The notes beneath the pieces were generated by a model. The model had not been told where the DNA came from. It did no database searches and saw nothing but the letters and a program-made list of their open reading frames with translations. From Myxococcales bacterium (GTDB taxonomy: Bacteria > Myxococcota_A > Polyangia > Nannocystales > Nannocystaceae), in assembly GCA_020633335.1 (NCBI GenBank), contig JACKDU010000001.1:434001-498000 (forward strand): DNA of 64,000 nt. Reading direction: 5' to 3'. A program made the position numbers and the translations under genes. Position 1 is the stretch's first letter. Each line of letters starts with the position of its first letter. Below are positions 36,604-45,489 of this stretch, piece by piece.

Positions 36604-38052
36604 GTGACCCGCGCAGCCCGCGTCGCGCTCGCGCTCCTCGTGCTCCCCGCGGCTGGCTGCGGGGCGAGCTACGCCGACGCGACCTTCTCGCCCCTCTGCG
36701 GGTCCGCGGCGCCCTTCAAGCTGCTCGCGCTGGGCGAGGGCGAGATGCTCTCGTATCGCGGTGTGTCGCGGGTCGGTGATCGCTACTACATCGAGATCGC
36801 GGACGACACCCACCCCTACATGACGACCCGCACCTACAGCGTCGGCCTCTGCGGGGAGGACCCGCGGATCGTCGCCAGCGGGCCGCTAAGGCCCGTCTAC
36901 GCGCTCCCTGCGTGGCCCGACCAGCCCCTCGCGTGCGCGGGGCCCTCGGATGTCTTTGATTCGGAGTTGGTGGCCCTCGATCCCCTGGGCGAGCGCGCGC
37001 CCGAGGTCGTGATCGAGCAGGGCTGCTCGAACGCGTTCCACACCGAGGTCGCCAGCGGCCTCGTCGTCACCTGGGTCCCCCCGGACGAGCCCTGGTACGG
37101 ATCCGCCCGCTACTTCCCCTACAGCGAGGGCGACGGGCCGGCGTTCCTCCCGGAGGTGGGGCTGGGCGAGGTCAGCGTCGACTGGTCGGAGAACGCGGTG
37201 AACATGGTCGCCTTCGGCGACGACATCCTCTACATCCGCTCGCGCCCGAGCGACATCTACGTCATCGCCTCGGACCTCTACCGGAGGAGCCTGAGCGACC
37301 TCTCCGAGGTGATGCTCGCCGCTGACGCCACGGCCTTCGCGGCGACCTCCACCCACCTGCTCTATCGCCGGCCCGGCGCGGTGGTCCTCCGCGATCGCAT
37401 GAGCGGCAGCGAGTCGATCATCGACGAGGCGGACGTGTCCAATCGATGCCTGGAGCTCCACGAGCGCGAGGCGATCGTGCACCACACGGCTGGCTCGGGC
37501 GAGTGCGACTTCGGCGGCGGGGTCGTCGTCGATCTCGAGCGCGGGCTCCGCTTCGAGGTCGCCGACGGGCGACGCCCGCTCCGCCTCATGGACGACGGAC
37601 GCTGGCTAGTCATGACGAGGAGCAACCAGGCCCTGAGCGTGGATCTCGAGCGCGGCGAGGAGCGCCTCCTCGCCGACGAGGTCGCCGGCTCGTGGTACGC
37701 GTTCCAGATCGACGACGAGGGGCTCGTCGCCCGCAAGTTCCCCGACCGACGCGGCTGGCCGGTCGCCCTCATCCCCCTCGACGGATCCGAGGCCGAGATC
37801 CTCGCCCGCCGCTCGACCGAGAATTTCCAGCGGATCGCCGACGGCCGGGTGGTGACGATGGTCGAGGAGAGCGATCTCGTCGTCGTCGAGCGCGGGACCC
37901 TGCGCGAGCACCTCATCGATCACGGCGTCCTGGAGATGTCTGGCGGCGCGGCCATGGTCGAGGTAGAACCCGACCTGATCGCCTACCAGGTGGTCGACGG
38001 CGAGCGCCGCGGGATCTACCTCGCCGACCTCGGAGCGCCCGCCGATGGCTGA
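36604..38052 (+). CDS. lipoprotein of tandem paralog family, copy 1, 482 aa
   Basis: The GTG start gives MTRAARVALALLVLPAAGCG with an AAGC lipobox (Cys19). The mature protein is strand-rich with propeller-like repeats and several blocks shared with the next gene: VGLCGEDPRIVA, LVALDPLGE, LLYRR, GGGVVVDLERGLRFEV, GRRPLRLMDDGRWLV, RIADGRVVTM, LVVVERGTLREH and IAYQVVDGERRGIYLADL. Cys are few and mostly conserved. An outer-membrane or periplasmic beta-propeller is the likely fold; no ligand is known. It carries its own TACGAT box and lies after the remnant of a third copy. Confidence 0.8.
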   Translation: MTRAARVALALLVLPAAGCGASYADATFSPLCGSAAPFKLLALGEGEMLSYRGVSRVGDRYYIEIADDTHPYMTTRTYSVGLCGEDPRIVASGPLRPVYALPAWPDQPLACAGPSDVFDSELVALDPLGERAPEVVIEQGCSNAFHTEVASGLVVTWVPPDEPWYGSARYFPYSEGDGPAFLPEVGLGEVSVDWSENAVNMVAFGDDILYIRSRPSDIYVIASDLYRRSLSDLSEVMLAADATAFAATSTHLLYRRPGAVVLRDRMSGSESIIDEADVSNRCLELHEREAIVHHTAGSGECDFGGGVVVDLERGLRFEVADGRRPLRLMDDGRWLVMTRSNQALSVDLERGEERLLADEVAGSWYAFQIDDEGLVARKFPDRRGWPVALIPLDGSEAEILARRSTENFQRIADGRVVTMVEESDLVVVERGTLREHLIDHGVLEMSGGAAMVEVEPDLIAYQVVDGERRGIYLADLGAPADG

Positions 38053-38086
38053 GCGCGCAGGGATCGAGATCTCCGTATTCTGGAGT

Positions 38087-39556
38087 ATGACGCGACGCTG
38101 CCTCGCGCTCGCCCTCGCCGCGCTCCTCCTCCCGGCCGGCTGCTCGCCGGGCGACGACGAGGACCCCGTGGATCCCGCGGATCCGACCCCGATCGACGCC
38201 GCCTTCGCGCCCCGCTGCGGCGTCGCGGCGCCGCACCATCTCATCACGCTCGCCGAGGGCGACGCCCTGATCGCGGGCGGCCTGACCCGCCTCGGCGATC
38301 GCTACTACCTCGGGGCCGAGCGCGTCGACTCGCTCAACGAGTTGTTGAGGATCTACAGCGTCGGGCTCTGCGGCGAGGATCCGCGCGTGGTCGCGGAGGG
38401 GATCCGCGACCCGACCTACGCCGACGGGATCCCCGGCCTGGTCTTCGCGCTCCCCCCGTGGCCCACCCGGCCGCTCGCCTGCACGGGCTCTGGCCTCTCT
38501 GGCGATCTCGTCGCCCTCGATCCCCTCGGCGAGGTCGAGCCCGAGGTTCTGATCGAGTGGGGCTGCGGCCCCGTGGCCTACGGTCCGCGCGATGCCGGCC
38601 TCGTCGTCACGATCTTCAACGAAGACTCGCCGTCGCGGGCGATCCTGAAGCTCTACCCCTACGACCACGACGCAGCCGATCGCCCCGGGCTCCTCCCGCC
38701 GCTGGAGATCGACGACGCCTATGTCACCTGGGGCTCCTTCGACAGCCGGCCCGCGGTCCTGGAGGACGAGATCATCTACATCCGCGAGGGCAGCCAGGAG
38801 CTCGTCCATCGCTCTCTCGGCGACCTCTCGGAGACGATCCTCGCCGCCGACGTCGACGACTTCGCCGCGAGCGCGGGCTTCCTCCTCTACCGCCGCGGCG
38901 CGGCCGTCATCCTCCGCGATCGCAAGGACGACGCCGAGACCCAGATCGCCGACGTCGCCTGCGACGGCTGCCTGGCCGTCGACGCCCGCGCCGCCTGGGC
39001 GCTCCGCGACCGGTCGGGCTACGGCGGCGGGGTGGTCGTCGACCTGGAGCGCGGGCTCCGCTCGGACGTGCCTCCCGGGCGCCGCCCGCTCCGTCTCCTG
39101 GACGACGGCCGCTGGCTCCTCGGGAGCGCCGACGGCGAGGTCTTCAGCGCCGACCTCGAGGTCGGCGACGAGCGCCTCGTCGCGGAGGGCCTCGGGTACT
39201 CGTTCGATCTCGACGACGACGGCCTCGTCCGCACGGAAGACCTCGACGGCAGGAGGGCGATCTACCGCGCCCCCTACGACGGCTCGCCGCGCGAGCTCCT
39301 CGCCATGCGCAGCGGGCCCTTCATGCGGATCGCCGACGGCCGGGTGGTGACGGTGGCCGAGGCCGATGACGCGGGCCTCGGCGACCTCGTCGTCGTCGAG
39401 CGCGGCACCCTCCGCGAGCACCGCGTCGACACGGAGGTTCGGGCCTACCCCCGCGCGCTCGCGGCCGCCGGCGCGCTCGAGCCCGACGTGATCGCCTACC
39501 AGGTGGTCGACGGCGATCGCAGCGGGATCTACCTCGCCGACCTCAGCGCGCCCTGA
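38087..39556 (+). CDS. lipoprotein of tandem paralog family, copy 2, 489 aa
   Basis: It starts MTRRCLALALAALLLPAGCS with a PAGC lipobox, then a short Asp/Pro linker (GDDEDPVDPADPTP) absent from copy 1. Shared blocks with copy 1 run the full length (VGLCGEDPRVVAEG, LVALDPLGEVEPEVLIEWGC, GGGVVVDLERGLRSDV, GRRPLRLLDDGRWLL, RIADGRVVTV, DLVVVERGTLREH, IAYQVVDGDRSGIYLADLS), so the pair arose by tandem duplication. TATTCT ends 5 nt before the ATG and a GGAG lies between. The start is 34 bp after the stop of copy 1. A periplasmic propeller is inferred. Confidence 0.8.
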   Translation: MTRRCLALALAALLLPAGCSPGDDEDPVDPADPTPIDAAFAPRCGVAAPHHLITLAEGDALIAGGLTRLGDRYYLGAERVDSLNELLRIYSVGLCGEDPRVVAEGIRDPTYADGIPGLVFALPPWPTRPLACTGSGLSGDLVALDPLGEVEPEVLIEWGCGPVAYGPRDAGLVVTIFNEDSPSRAILKLYPYDHDAADRPGLLPPLEIDDAYVTWGSFDSRPAVLEDEIIYIREGSQELVHRSLGDLSETILAADVDDFAASAGFLLYRRGAAVILRDRKDDAETQIADVACDGCLAVDARAAWALRDRSGYGGGVVVDLERGLRSDVPPGRRPLRLLDDGRWLLGSADGEVFSADLEVGDERLVAEGLGYSFDLDDDGLVRTEDLDGRRAIYRAPYDGSPRELLAMRSGPFMRIADGRVVTVAEADDAGLGDLVVVERGTLREHRVDTEVRAYPRALAAAGALEPDVIAYQVVDGDRSGIYLADLSAP

Positions 39557-39569
39557 CGCCGACGCGCGC

Positions 39570-40964
39570 CTACTCGCCGAGCCCGAGCTTCTTGAGCACG
39601 CCGATCGCGTTGAGCATCACGAGGACGATCGCCACCGGCACGAGGTAGCGGAGGAGCTGCAGCCAAGCGAGGTAGATCGCCGGGATCGCCCCGAGGCGCG
39701 AGCCCTCGGCGAAGGCGACGTGGCGGGCGCGGTCGCCGAGGCGCCAGGCCGCGAAGGCGGCGATCCCGAGGCCGCCGAGGGGGAGCATCCAGTTGCTCGC
39801 CAGGTAGTCGAAGGAGTCGAACCAGTTGCGCTCGCCGATCCAGTGGATCTCGGCGCCGAAGATCGGCGAGTCGCCGCCGCTCAGCGCTGACGGGATCCCG
39901 AGGGCGAAGATCGTCGTCGCGGTCACCGCGACCGCCTTCTTCCGGCTCCACCCGCGCTCGTCGATGAAGTAGGCGGCCGCGACCTCGAGGAGCGAGATCG
40001 CCGAGGTCAGCGCGGCGAAGAAGAGGAGGAGGAAGAAGAGCACCGCCCACACCTGCCCGCCCGGGAGCCCGCTGAAGGCGATCGGCATGTTGACGAAGAC
40101 CAGCCCCGGACCGCCCGCCGGCTCCATCCCGGCGCTGAAGGTGATCGGGAAGAGCACCAGGCAGGCCATGAGCGCGACCAGGGTGTCGAGGAAGGTGGTG
40201 GCGAGCGAGGCCGCGACCACGTCGTCCTGGCGCGAGAGGTAGGAGCCGTAGGTCAGCATCGCCCCCATGCCGAGGCTGAGGGTGAAGAAGGAGTGGCCGA
40301 GCGCCTCGAGGACGCCGGCGCCGGTCAGGGCGTCGGTGTGGAAGCCGAAGACGAAGTCGAAGGCCCGGCCGAAGCCGTCGAGGGTGGTCGCGTAGGCGAG
40401 CATCGCCGCCAGCATCACCAGCAGGAGCGGCATCATCACCCGGGCCGCCCGCTCGACCCCCTTCTGGATCCCGCCGACGACGATGAGGGCGGTGAAGATC
40501 ATGAAGAGCGTGTGGTAGCGGAGGTTGATCGCCGGGTCGGCGTAGGTCTCGCCGAAGAGCTGGCCGAGCGCCTCCGGGGTCTGCTCGGCGAGGCCGCCCG
40601 AGATCGCCAGCCACACGTAGTGGAGCGACCAGCCGGCGACCACCGAGTAGTACGAGAGGATGACGACGCCGGCCGCGACCCCGATCCAGCCGATCCCCGA
40701 CCAGGGCGTCGGCCCGTCGCTGAGCTTCGAGAAGGTGCCGACCACCGACGAGCGCGACATCCGGCCGAGGAGGACCTCGCCGATCATGATCGGCAGGCCG
40801 ACCAGGAGGATGCAGACGAGGTAGATGAGGACGAAGGCGCCGCCGCCGTTCATCCCGGTGATGTAGGGGAACTTCCACAGGTTCCCGAGGCCGACCGCCG
40901 ACCCGGCGGCCGCCAGGACGAAGCTGATCCGAGATCCCCACTGGCCGCGTCCTTCGTCGCTCAT
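39570..40964 (-). CDS. sodium-dependent transporter, NSS family
   Basis: This LeuT-fold Na+-coupled amino-acid or amine importer has 464 aa and about 12 membrane helices. The family signature in helix 1 is AAAGSAVGLGNLWKFPYI, with the unwound Gly-rich part binding substrate and Na+. GMNGGGAFVLIYLVCILLVG follows. Helix 6 reads LSLGMGAMLTYGSYLSRQDD, the usual SLGxGxLxTYxSY pattern. The C-terminal region is long and hydrophobic. GGAGCG precedes the ATG (40964). It is convergent with the lipoprotein paralogs (13 bp between stops). Substrate cannot be read; tyrosine or tryptophan-like amines are common in bacterial members. Confidence 0.93.
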   Translation of the reverse strand: MSDEGRGQWGSRISFVLAAAGSAVGLGNLWKFPYITGMNGGGAFVLIYLVCILLVGLPIMIGEVLLGRMSRSSVVGTFSKLSDGPTPWSGIGWIGVAAGVVILSYYSVVAGWSLHYVWLAISGGLAEQTPEALGQLFGETYADPAINLRYHTLFMIFTALIVVGGIQKGVERAARVMMPLLLVMLAAMLAYATTLDGFGRAFDFVFGFHTDALTGAGVLEALGHSFFTLSLGMGAMLTYGSYLSRQDDVVAASLATTFLDTLVALMACLVLFPITFSAGMEPAGGPGLVFVNMPIAFSGLPGGQVWAVLFFLLLFFAALTSAISLLEVAAAYFIDERGWSRKKAVAVTATTIFALGIPSALSGGDSPIFGAEIHWIGERNWFDSFDYLASNWMLPLGGLGIAAFAAWRLGDRARHVAFAEGSRLGAIPAIYLAWLQLLRYLVPVAIVLVMLNAIGVLKKLGLGE

Positions 40965-41126
40965 CGCTCCTCGCTCCTCCTTCGTCGCGTGCGGGTTTAG
41001 CGCCTGGGGGCCTCGGCTGTCAATTCGCGGGGAATTCGCGGCGATCCCGGGCGCCGCGCCGACGTCTGCGATGACGTCGCGTGACCCGGCAATTGAATCG
41101 CCGAGGTCGGTCACTGCGATCTCGAG

Positions 41127-42026
41127 ATGTCCGTCGCCCGCGCTCGCATCGTCCGTCCCTTCGCCGCCGCCGCGGCCGAGCTCGCCCTCAGCCTGGCGAT
41201 GATCCGCCGCGATCTCACGGCCGCCTTCGTGCCGGCGCTCCTCTTCGCGATCGCCGCCCGCTTCGCCGCGGAGGGCCCGCTCGTCGACGATCTCGTCGGC
41301 CTCGGCGGCTGCGCGATCTACTTCTGGCTCTTCATCTACGCGTTCTGTCTCGACAACCAGATCGAGGGCATCGACGAGGATCGCCTCAACAAGCCGGACC
41401 GCGTGATCCCGTCGGGGCGCCTCACGCTCGCCGCGGCGCGGCGGCGGCGGCCGATCGTCTTCGCCCTCTTCCTCGCCAGCGGCGCGCTCCTCGGGGCGCC
41501 GCTCGAGGCGGCCGCCTGGGCGCTCCTCACCGCGCTCAACCACCACGCCGGCTGGGATCGCCACTGGCTGACCAAGAACCTCGGCGTCGTCGGCCTCGGG
41601 GCGGTCGCCCAGCTCTCGGCGGCCTGGACGATCGCCGCGCCCGGCGTCGCCTGCCCGTGGACCTGGGTGCTCGCGCTCGCCGGCACCCTCGGCGCGGCGA
41701 TGCTGATCCAGGACTTCCGCGACGTCGCCGGCGACCTCGCGCTCCGCCGCCGCACCCTGCCGATCGCCCTCGGCGAGGCGCCGGCGCGGGCGATCTGCGC
41801 GCTCGTCCTGGTCCTGCTCCCGCTGATCCTCCACGCCGCGCTGATCGCCGGCGGGGGCGTCACCGCGATCGAGGCGCTCTTCGACGTCGTCGTCGGCGCC
41901 TTCAGCCTCCTGATCGCCCGCCGCCTCTGGACTCGCCGGAGCCCGCGGGAGGACGACCGCACCTACCGCCTCCTGCCGCGCCTCTACTGCGTCGAGCTCG
42001 CCTTCGCGGTGCTCCTCGCGGCCTGA
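41127..42026 (+). CDS. UbiA-family prenyltransferase, 299 aa
   Basis: This is an integral membrane protein with about eight helices. The first Asp-rich prenyl-diphosphate motif reads DNQIEGIDEDRLNKPDRVIP (about residues 77-96), and the second is DFRDVAGDLALRRRTLP (about 196-212), with the LPIALG continuation typical of UbiA. These enzymes attach isoprenoid chains to aromatic or other acceptors (quinones, haem O, chlorophyll, terpenoid products). The acceptor here is unknown, and no quinone gene is adjacent. It is divergent from the NSS transporter and convergent with the TPR lipoprotein, with 12 bp between stops. Confidence 0.88.
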   Translation: MSVARARIVRPFAAAAAELALSLAMIRRDLTAAFVPALLFAIAARFAAEGPLVDDLVGLGGCAIYFWLFIYAFCLDNQIEGIDEDRLNKPDRVIPSGRLTLAAARRRRPIVFALFLASGALLGAPLEAAAWALLTALNHHAGWDRHWLTKNLGVVGLGAVAQLSAAWTIAAPGVACPWTWVLALAGTLGAAMLIQDFRDVAGDLALRRRTLPIALGEAPARAICALVLVLLPLILHAALIAGGGVTAIEALFDVVVGAFSLLIARRLWTRRSPREDDRTYRLLPRLYCVELAFAVLLAA

Positions 42027-42038
42027 GCCGCCGCTCTG

Positions 42039-43418
42039 CTAGGGCGTCGCCCCGAGGTTGCGGAGGAGATCGTCGACGTCGACCGGCGGCGCGCCTTCGA
42101 TCTCCGCGAGCTCGTCGCGGGCGAGGAGCGCGTGGCCCTGGGCGCTCTGGAACTCGCCGAGGCGGATGTCGAGGGTCGCCGCGAAGTAGTAGCGGAGGCC
42201 GCGGCGGATCGCGTCGGGCTCGCGCTCGACCTCGCCGAGGAGCGCGCCCCGGCAGATCGTCGCCAGCGCGGGATCGGAGATCAAGATCACCAGCGCCTCG
42301 AGGCGGGCGGTCGCCCGCTCGGCCGACTCGGCGTCGAGCGGGCCCTCGCCGATCAGCGCCGGCAGGCGGCGGGCGAGGGCCGCGGTCGCCGCGATCTCGC
42401 CGTCGTTGTCGAGCTCGAGCTGGACGAGGCCGAGGAGCGCGCCGGAGTGCTCGGGGTCGCGGGCGAGCGCGGCCTCGTAGGCCTCGCGGGCCGCCTTCGG
42501 CTGCTTGCGGGCGACCGCGATCTCGCCGCGGACGAAGTGGGCCTGGGCCTCCTGGACCGGGTCGCCGAGCGCCTTGAATTGCTTGAGCGCCTCGTCGATG
42601 TACTTGTCGGCCTGCTCGAGCTCGCGCTCCTCGAGGGCGATCACCGCGAGGAGGTAGGGGAGGGCGGGGTCGTCGAAGCCGGCCTCGCGGGCCTGGAGGA
42701 GGAAGGGGCGGGCGGCCGCGCCCGAGAACTCGGAGAGCTGGACGCCGCCCCAGAGGTAGGCGAGGTCGGGCGTCAGGTGGCCCTCGGCGGCGAGGAGCGC
42801 GAGGTCGCCCTTGAAGACCGCCTGCCCGAGCTGGGCGACGTCCTGGTTGGGGGCGCAGCGGCTGACGTAGGCGGTGACCCGAGCGCGGGCGATCCGGGCC
42901 TGGGTGGTGAGCGCCGGGATCCGGGCCTCGACCGCGGCGTCGAGGTTGACCAGCATCGCCTCGACCGCGACGTCGCCGCTCTCGATCGGCGTCCCCTCGG
43001 CGAAGTCGACCTCGCGGGCGGTGTTGGCCGCGATCTTCTCCGGGAGGCGCCAGGCGACCCCGCGGATGCAGGTGGTGAAGTAGAGGGCCGCGAGGTCGGC
43101 GCGGGCGACCGCGATCCAGTGGCGGCCGTCGCTGCCGGCGAGCTCGGCGAGCGCCCGGTCGGCGGCCCGCGCCTGGCCCTTGCGGAGGAGCTTCTGCGCG
43201 TCCTCGAGGGCGGCGATCGTCGGCTTGGAGGCGTGGGTCTGGGCGACCTCGAGGAGCGGCGAGAGGTCGCGCCACTGGTCCCAGGTGCCCATCGCCGCGG
43301 CCGAGGCGGCCGCCGAGCCGGCCTCCGGAGGCGCGCTCGCGCGCTGCTTGCAGGCCGGCGCGGCCGCGATCCCGAGGCCGAGGGCGATCGTGCAGAGGGT
43401 GCGGGCGGCGCTGCGCAT
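42039..43418 (-). CDS. TPR-repeat lipoprotein, 459 aa
   Basis: The start MRSAARTLCTIALGLGIAAA and a Cys in APAC (near residue 23) indicate a lipoprotein. An Ala/Ser linker leads to helical repeats, several of them recognisable TPRs (ADLAALYFTTCIRG, PYLLAVIALEERELEQADKY, AQAHFVRGEIAVARKQPKAA, AREAYEAALARDPEHSGALL). A protein-scaffold role in the periplasm or outer membrane is inferred. TAGGCT ends 8 nt before the ATG on the minus strand and no Shine-Dalgarno is present, so the mRNA probably has almost no leader. Confidence 0.8.
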   Translation of the reverse strand: MRSAARTLCTIALGLGIAAAPACKQRASAPPEAGSAAASAAAMGTWDQWRDLSPLLEVAQTHASKPTIAALEDAQKLLRKGQARAADRALAELAGSDGRHWIAVARADLAALYFTTCIRGVAWRLPEKIAANTAREVDFAEGTPIESGDVAVEAMLVNLDAAVEARIPALTTQARIARARVTAYVSRCAPNQDVAQLGQAVFKGDLALLAAEGHLTPDLAYLWGGVQLSEFSGAAARPFLLQAREAGFDDPALPYLLAVIALEERELEQADKYIDEALKQFKALGDPVQEAQAHFVRGEIAVARKQPKAAREAYEAALARDPEHSGALLGLVQLELDNDGEIAATAALARRLPALIGEGPLDAESAERATARLEALVILISDPALATICRGALLGEVEREPDAIRRGLRYYFAATLDIRLGEFQSAQGHALLARDELAEIEGAPPVDVDDLLRNLGATP

Positions 43419-43585
43419 GGCGGCAGAGCCTACGCCAGCCGGCCGATCTCGGCCACCGCCGATCGCCGCCGAAGATCGTCGATCCGGGGTGTAAGGGGCG
43501 CCTGGCGGCGCTCGTTCGCGGGACATCAGGGGCCGGGCCCCGGCAGATCGCCGCCCCCGCCCCCTCGTTAGCCCGGAGCACGACC

Positions 43586-44590
43586 ATGCGACGCCTCCTT
43601 GGAATCCGCGAACTCTCCCTCGGCCTCTCTCTCGCCGGCCTCCTCGGCGGCGCGCTCGTCGGCGCGCCCCAGGTCGCAGAGGCCCACCGGCCGCGCGTGG
43701 AGCCGATCTACGAGGCGCCGCCGGCGGTCGGCCGCGACGTCTCGGTGTCGATCGAGAGCCCCTACGGCGGGAGCCTGGCGAGCTACTGGCACGGCGGGTC
43801 GATGTTCGTCGAGGGCCGGATCGGCGAGCGCTACAACATCCGCCTCCAGAACAACTCGGGCGAGCGGATCGAGGCGGTGGTCACGGTCGACGGTCGCGAC
43901 GTGGTCTCGGGCGACGTCGGCGACTACCGCAAGCAGCGGGGCTACGTAATCGAGCCCTACGGATCGGTGGTCATCGAGGGCTACCGCCAGTCGCTCGACT
44001 ACGTCGCCGCCTTCCGCTTCTCGGACATCCACGGCTCCTACTCGGCGCTCCGCGGGACCCCGCAGCACGTCGGCGTGATCGGCGTGGCGGTCTTCAAGGA
44101 GGCGGGCCGGCGGACCCGGCCGCGGCCGACCCCGATCACCCGCAACAACCGCTACGCGCCGGAGTACGAGCCCTACTACGAGCCCTACGGGGGCTCGGCC
44201 CGCGGCGACCGGGGCTCGGCCCCGGCGGCCGCCGAGGAGGCCGCGCCGGCCTCCCGCCCCGGCCGCGCGAGCTCCTCGAAGTCGGCCGACGCGGCCTACG
44301 GCTACGGCAGCGGCGGCTCCTCCTACGCCCCGCCGCCCGCGCGCCCCAACCAGATCGGCACCGAGTACGGCGAGACGACCTACTCTTCCGTCCGCGAGAC
44401 CTCGTTCAAGCGGCGCAACGCCCGGCGCCCCGACTCGCTGACGACGATCTACTACGACTCGCACGAGGGCCTGCGGGCCCGCGGGGTGCCGGTCGACCCG
44501 CCGCCGACCTACTTCGCCCCGCCGCCGCCCTACGCCCCGCAGCCCTTCCCCGAGGTCGGCTACGCCCCGCCGCCGCCGCGGCGCTACTGA
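43586..44590 (+). CDS. exported protein with conserved beta domain and Pro/Tyr-rich tail, 334 aa
   Basis: A Sec signal (LSLGLSLAGLLGGALVGAPQ, cleaved near AEA-H, residue 33) leads to a conserved domain (about 75-175). That domain shows RYNIRLQNNSGERIEAVVTV, DGRDVVSGDVGDYRKQRGYV, IEPYGSVVIEGYRQSLDYVA and HVGVIGVAVFKE; many proteobacterial exported proteins of unknown function carry this pattern. Everything after about 180 is low-complexity, rich in Pro, Tyr, Arg, Gly and Ser, and ends PPPPRRY. The tail may bind the cell wall or surface polymer. It is monocistronic and followed by a strong hairpin shared with the convergent gene. Confidence 0.75.
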   Translation: MRRLLGIRELSLGLSLAGLLGGALVGAPQVAEAHRPRVEPIYEAPPAVGRDVSVSIESPYGGSLASYWHGGSMFVEGRIGERYNIRLQNNSGERIEAVVTVDGRDVVSGDVGDYRKQRGYVIEPYGSVVIEGYRQSLDYVAAFRFSDIHGSYSALRGTPQHVGVIGVAVFKEAGRRTRPRPTPITRNNRYAPEYEPYYEPYGGSARGDRGSAPAAAEEAAPASRPGRASSSKSADAAYGYGSGGSSYAPPPARPNQIGTEYGETTYSSVRETSFKRRNARRPDSLTTIYYDSHEGLRARGVPVDPPPTYFAPPPPYAPQPFPEVGYAPPPPRRY

Positions 44591-44612
44591 GCCGCGACGC
44601 GGAGCGAGCGGA

Positions 44613-44638
44613 CGCCGCAGGACGCGAGTCCTGCGGCG
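44613..44638. terminator. two-way terminator hairpin
   Basis: A perfect 11-bp stem CGCCGCAGGAC / GTCCTGCGGCG with a GCGA loop lies between the stops of convergent genes (44590 and 44671). It is followed on + by CTGTCAATTCT. Confidence 0.7.
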
Positions 44639-44670
44639 CTGTCAATTCTAGGAGTGTCTCTCCGGACAGG

Positions 44671-45429
44671 TCATGCAGGCCTGCGGATCAGCCCGATCGG
44701 GAAGACCTGCTGGTCGGCGCCGAAGTAGTTCGCGGTGCCGACCTCGACGTAGGTCTCGGTCGCGCCCGGGCAGAGATCGAGGAGCTCGCCGATCGTGTAG
44801 AGGTAGACGTCGACGCCCCCGATCGTGTCGACGTACTCGTAGCCGCCGCCGACCGGCGCCGGGACGACGGTCCCCGCGCTCAGCTCGCAGGCGACCTGGG
44901 TGAGGGCGGCGTCGCCGTAGATCGTCGTGTCGACGAAGATCGCGAGGTGCTGGGGCGCGCCGCCGAGGCCGTCGCAATTGGTGGTGAAGGGGAGCGGGTC
45001 TCCGCCCGCGACCGAGACCTCGACGGGCCCCTGGTCGCCGAAGTAGAGCATCGTCGGGTCGAAGGAGTCCTCGATGAAGAGGTAGCTCTCGCCGGCGAGG
45101 AAGGTGAAGTCGAGGTCGAGCGCGGGGGTGTCCTCGGTGAAGGTGGCGATGCAGTACATGTCCCACGGCGCCGGCACGTCGCCCGGGAGCGCGCCGGTGG
45201 TCTCGGTGGCGCCGGTCGAGCCGGTGGTCTCGGTGGCGCTGGTCGAGCCGGAGCTCGCGTCGCCGGTCGAGCCCGAGGTGCCCGCGGTCGCGGTCGCGGC
45301 GCTCGTCGAGCCGCCGGTCTCGGTCGCGCCGGTGCCCCCGTCGTCGCCAGCGCAGCCGCCGACGACGAGCGCGAGCCCGGCGGCGAGGATCGAGGGGTAG
45401 AAGAGGCCAGGAGCAGGGGCGCGAAGCAT
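44671..45429 (-). CDS. lipoprotein with Thr/Ser-rich linker, 252 aa
   Basis: The signal FYPSILAAGLALVVGGC gives a lipobox GGC (Cys near residue 26), followed by AGDD and a long Thr/Ser/Gly/Ala linker (about 30-80). Such linkers recur in lipoproteins of this genome (compare 18753 and 58924). The mature domain (85-252) is strand-rich, with TTNCDGLGGAPQHLAIFVDT, VACELSAGTVVP and GELLDLCPGATETY, and holds about four Cys that could pair. I know no family. TAGGCT ends 8 nt before the ATG, again without a Shine-Dalgarno. Confidence 0.75.
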   Translation of the reverse strand: MLRAPAPGLFYPSILAAGLALVVGGCAGDDGGTGATETGGSTSAATATAGTSGSTGDASSGSTSATETTGSTGATETTGALPGDVPAPWDMYCIATFTEDTPALDLDFTFLAGESYLFIEDSFDPTMLYFGDQGPVEVSVAGGDPLPFTTNCDGLGGAPQHLAIFVDTTIYGDAALTQVACELSAGTVVPAPVGGGYEYVDTIGGVDVYLYTIGELLDLCPGATETYVEVGTANYFGADQQVFPIGLIRRPA

Positions 45430-45489
45430 GGCCCGGGAGCCTACTACGGCGCTCCGCCGGCCCCGGGGACGGACGGAGGCGCGCTCCTG

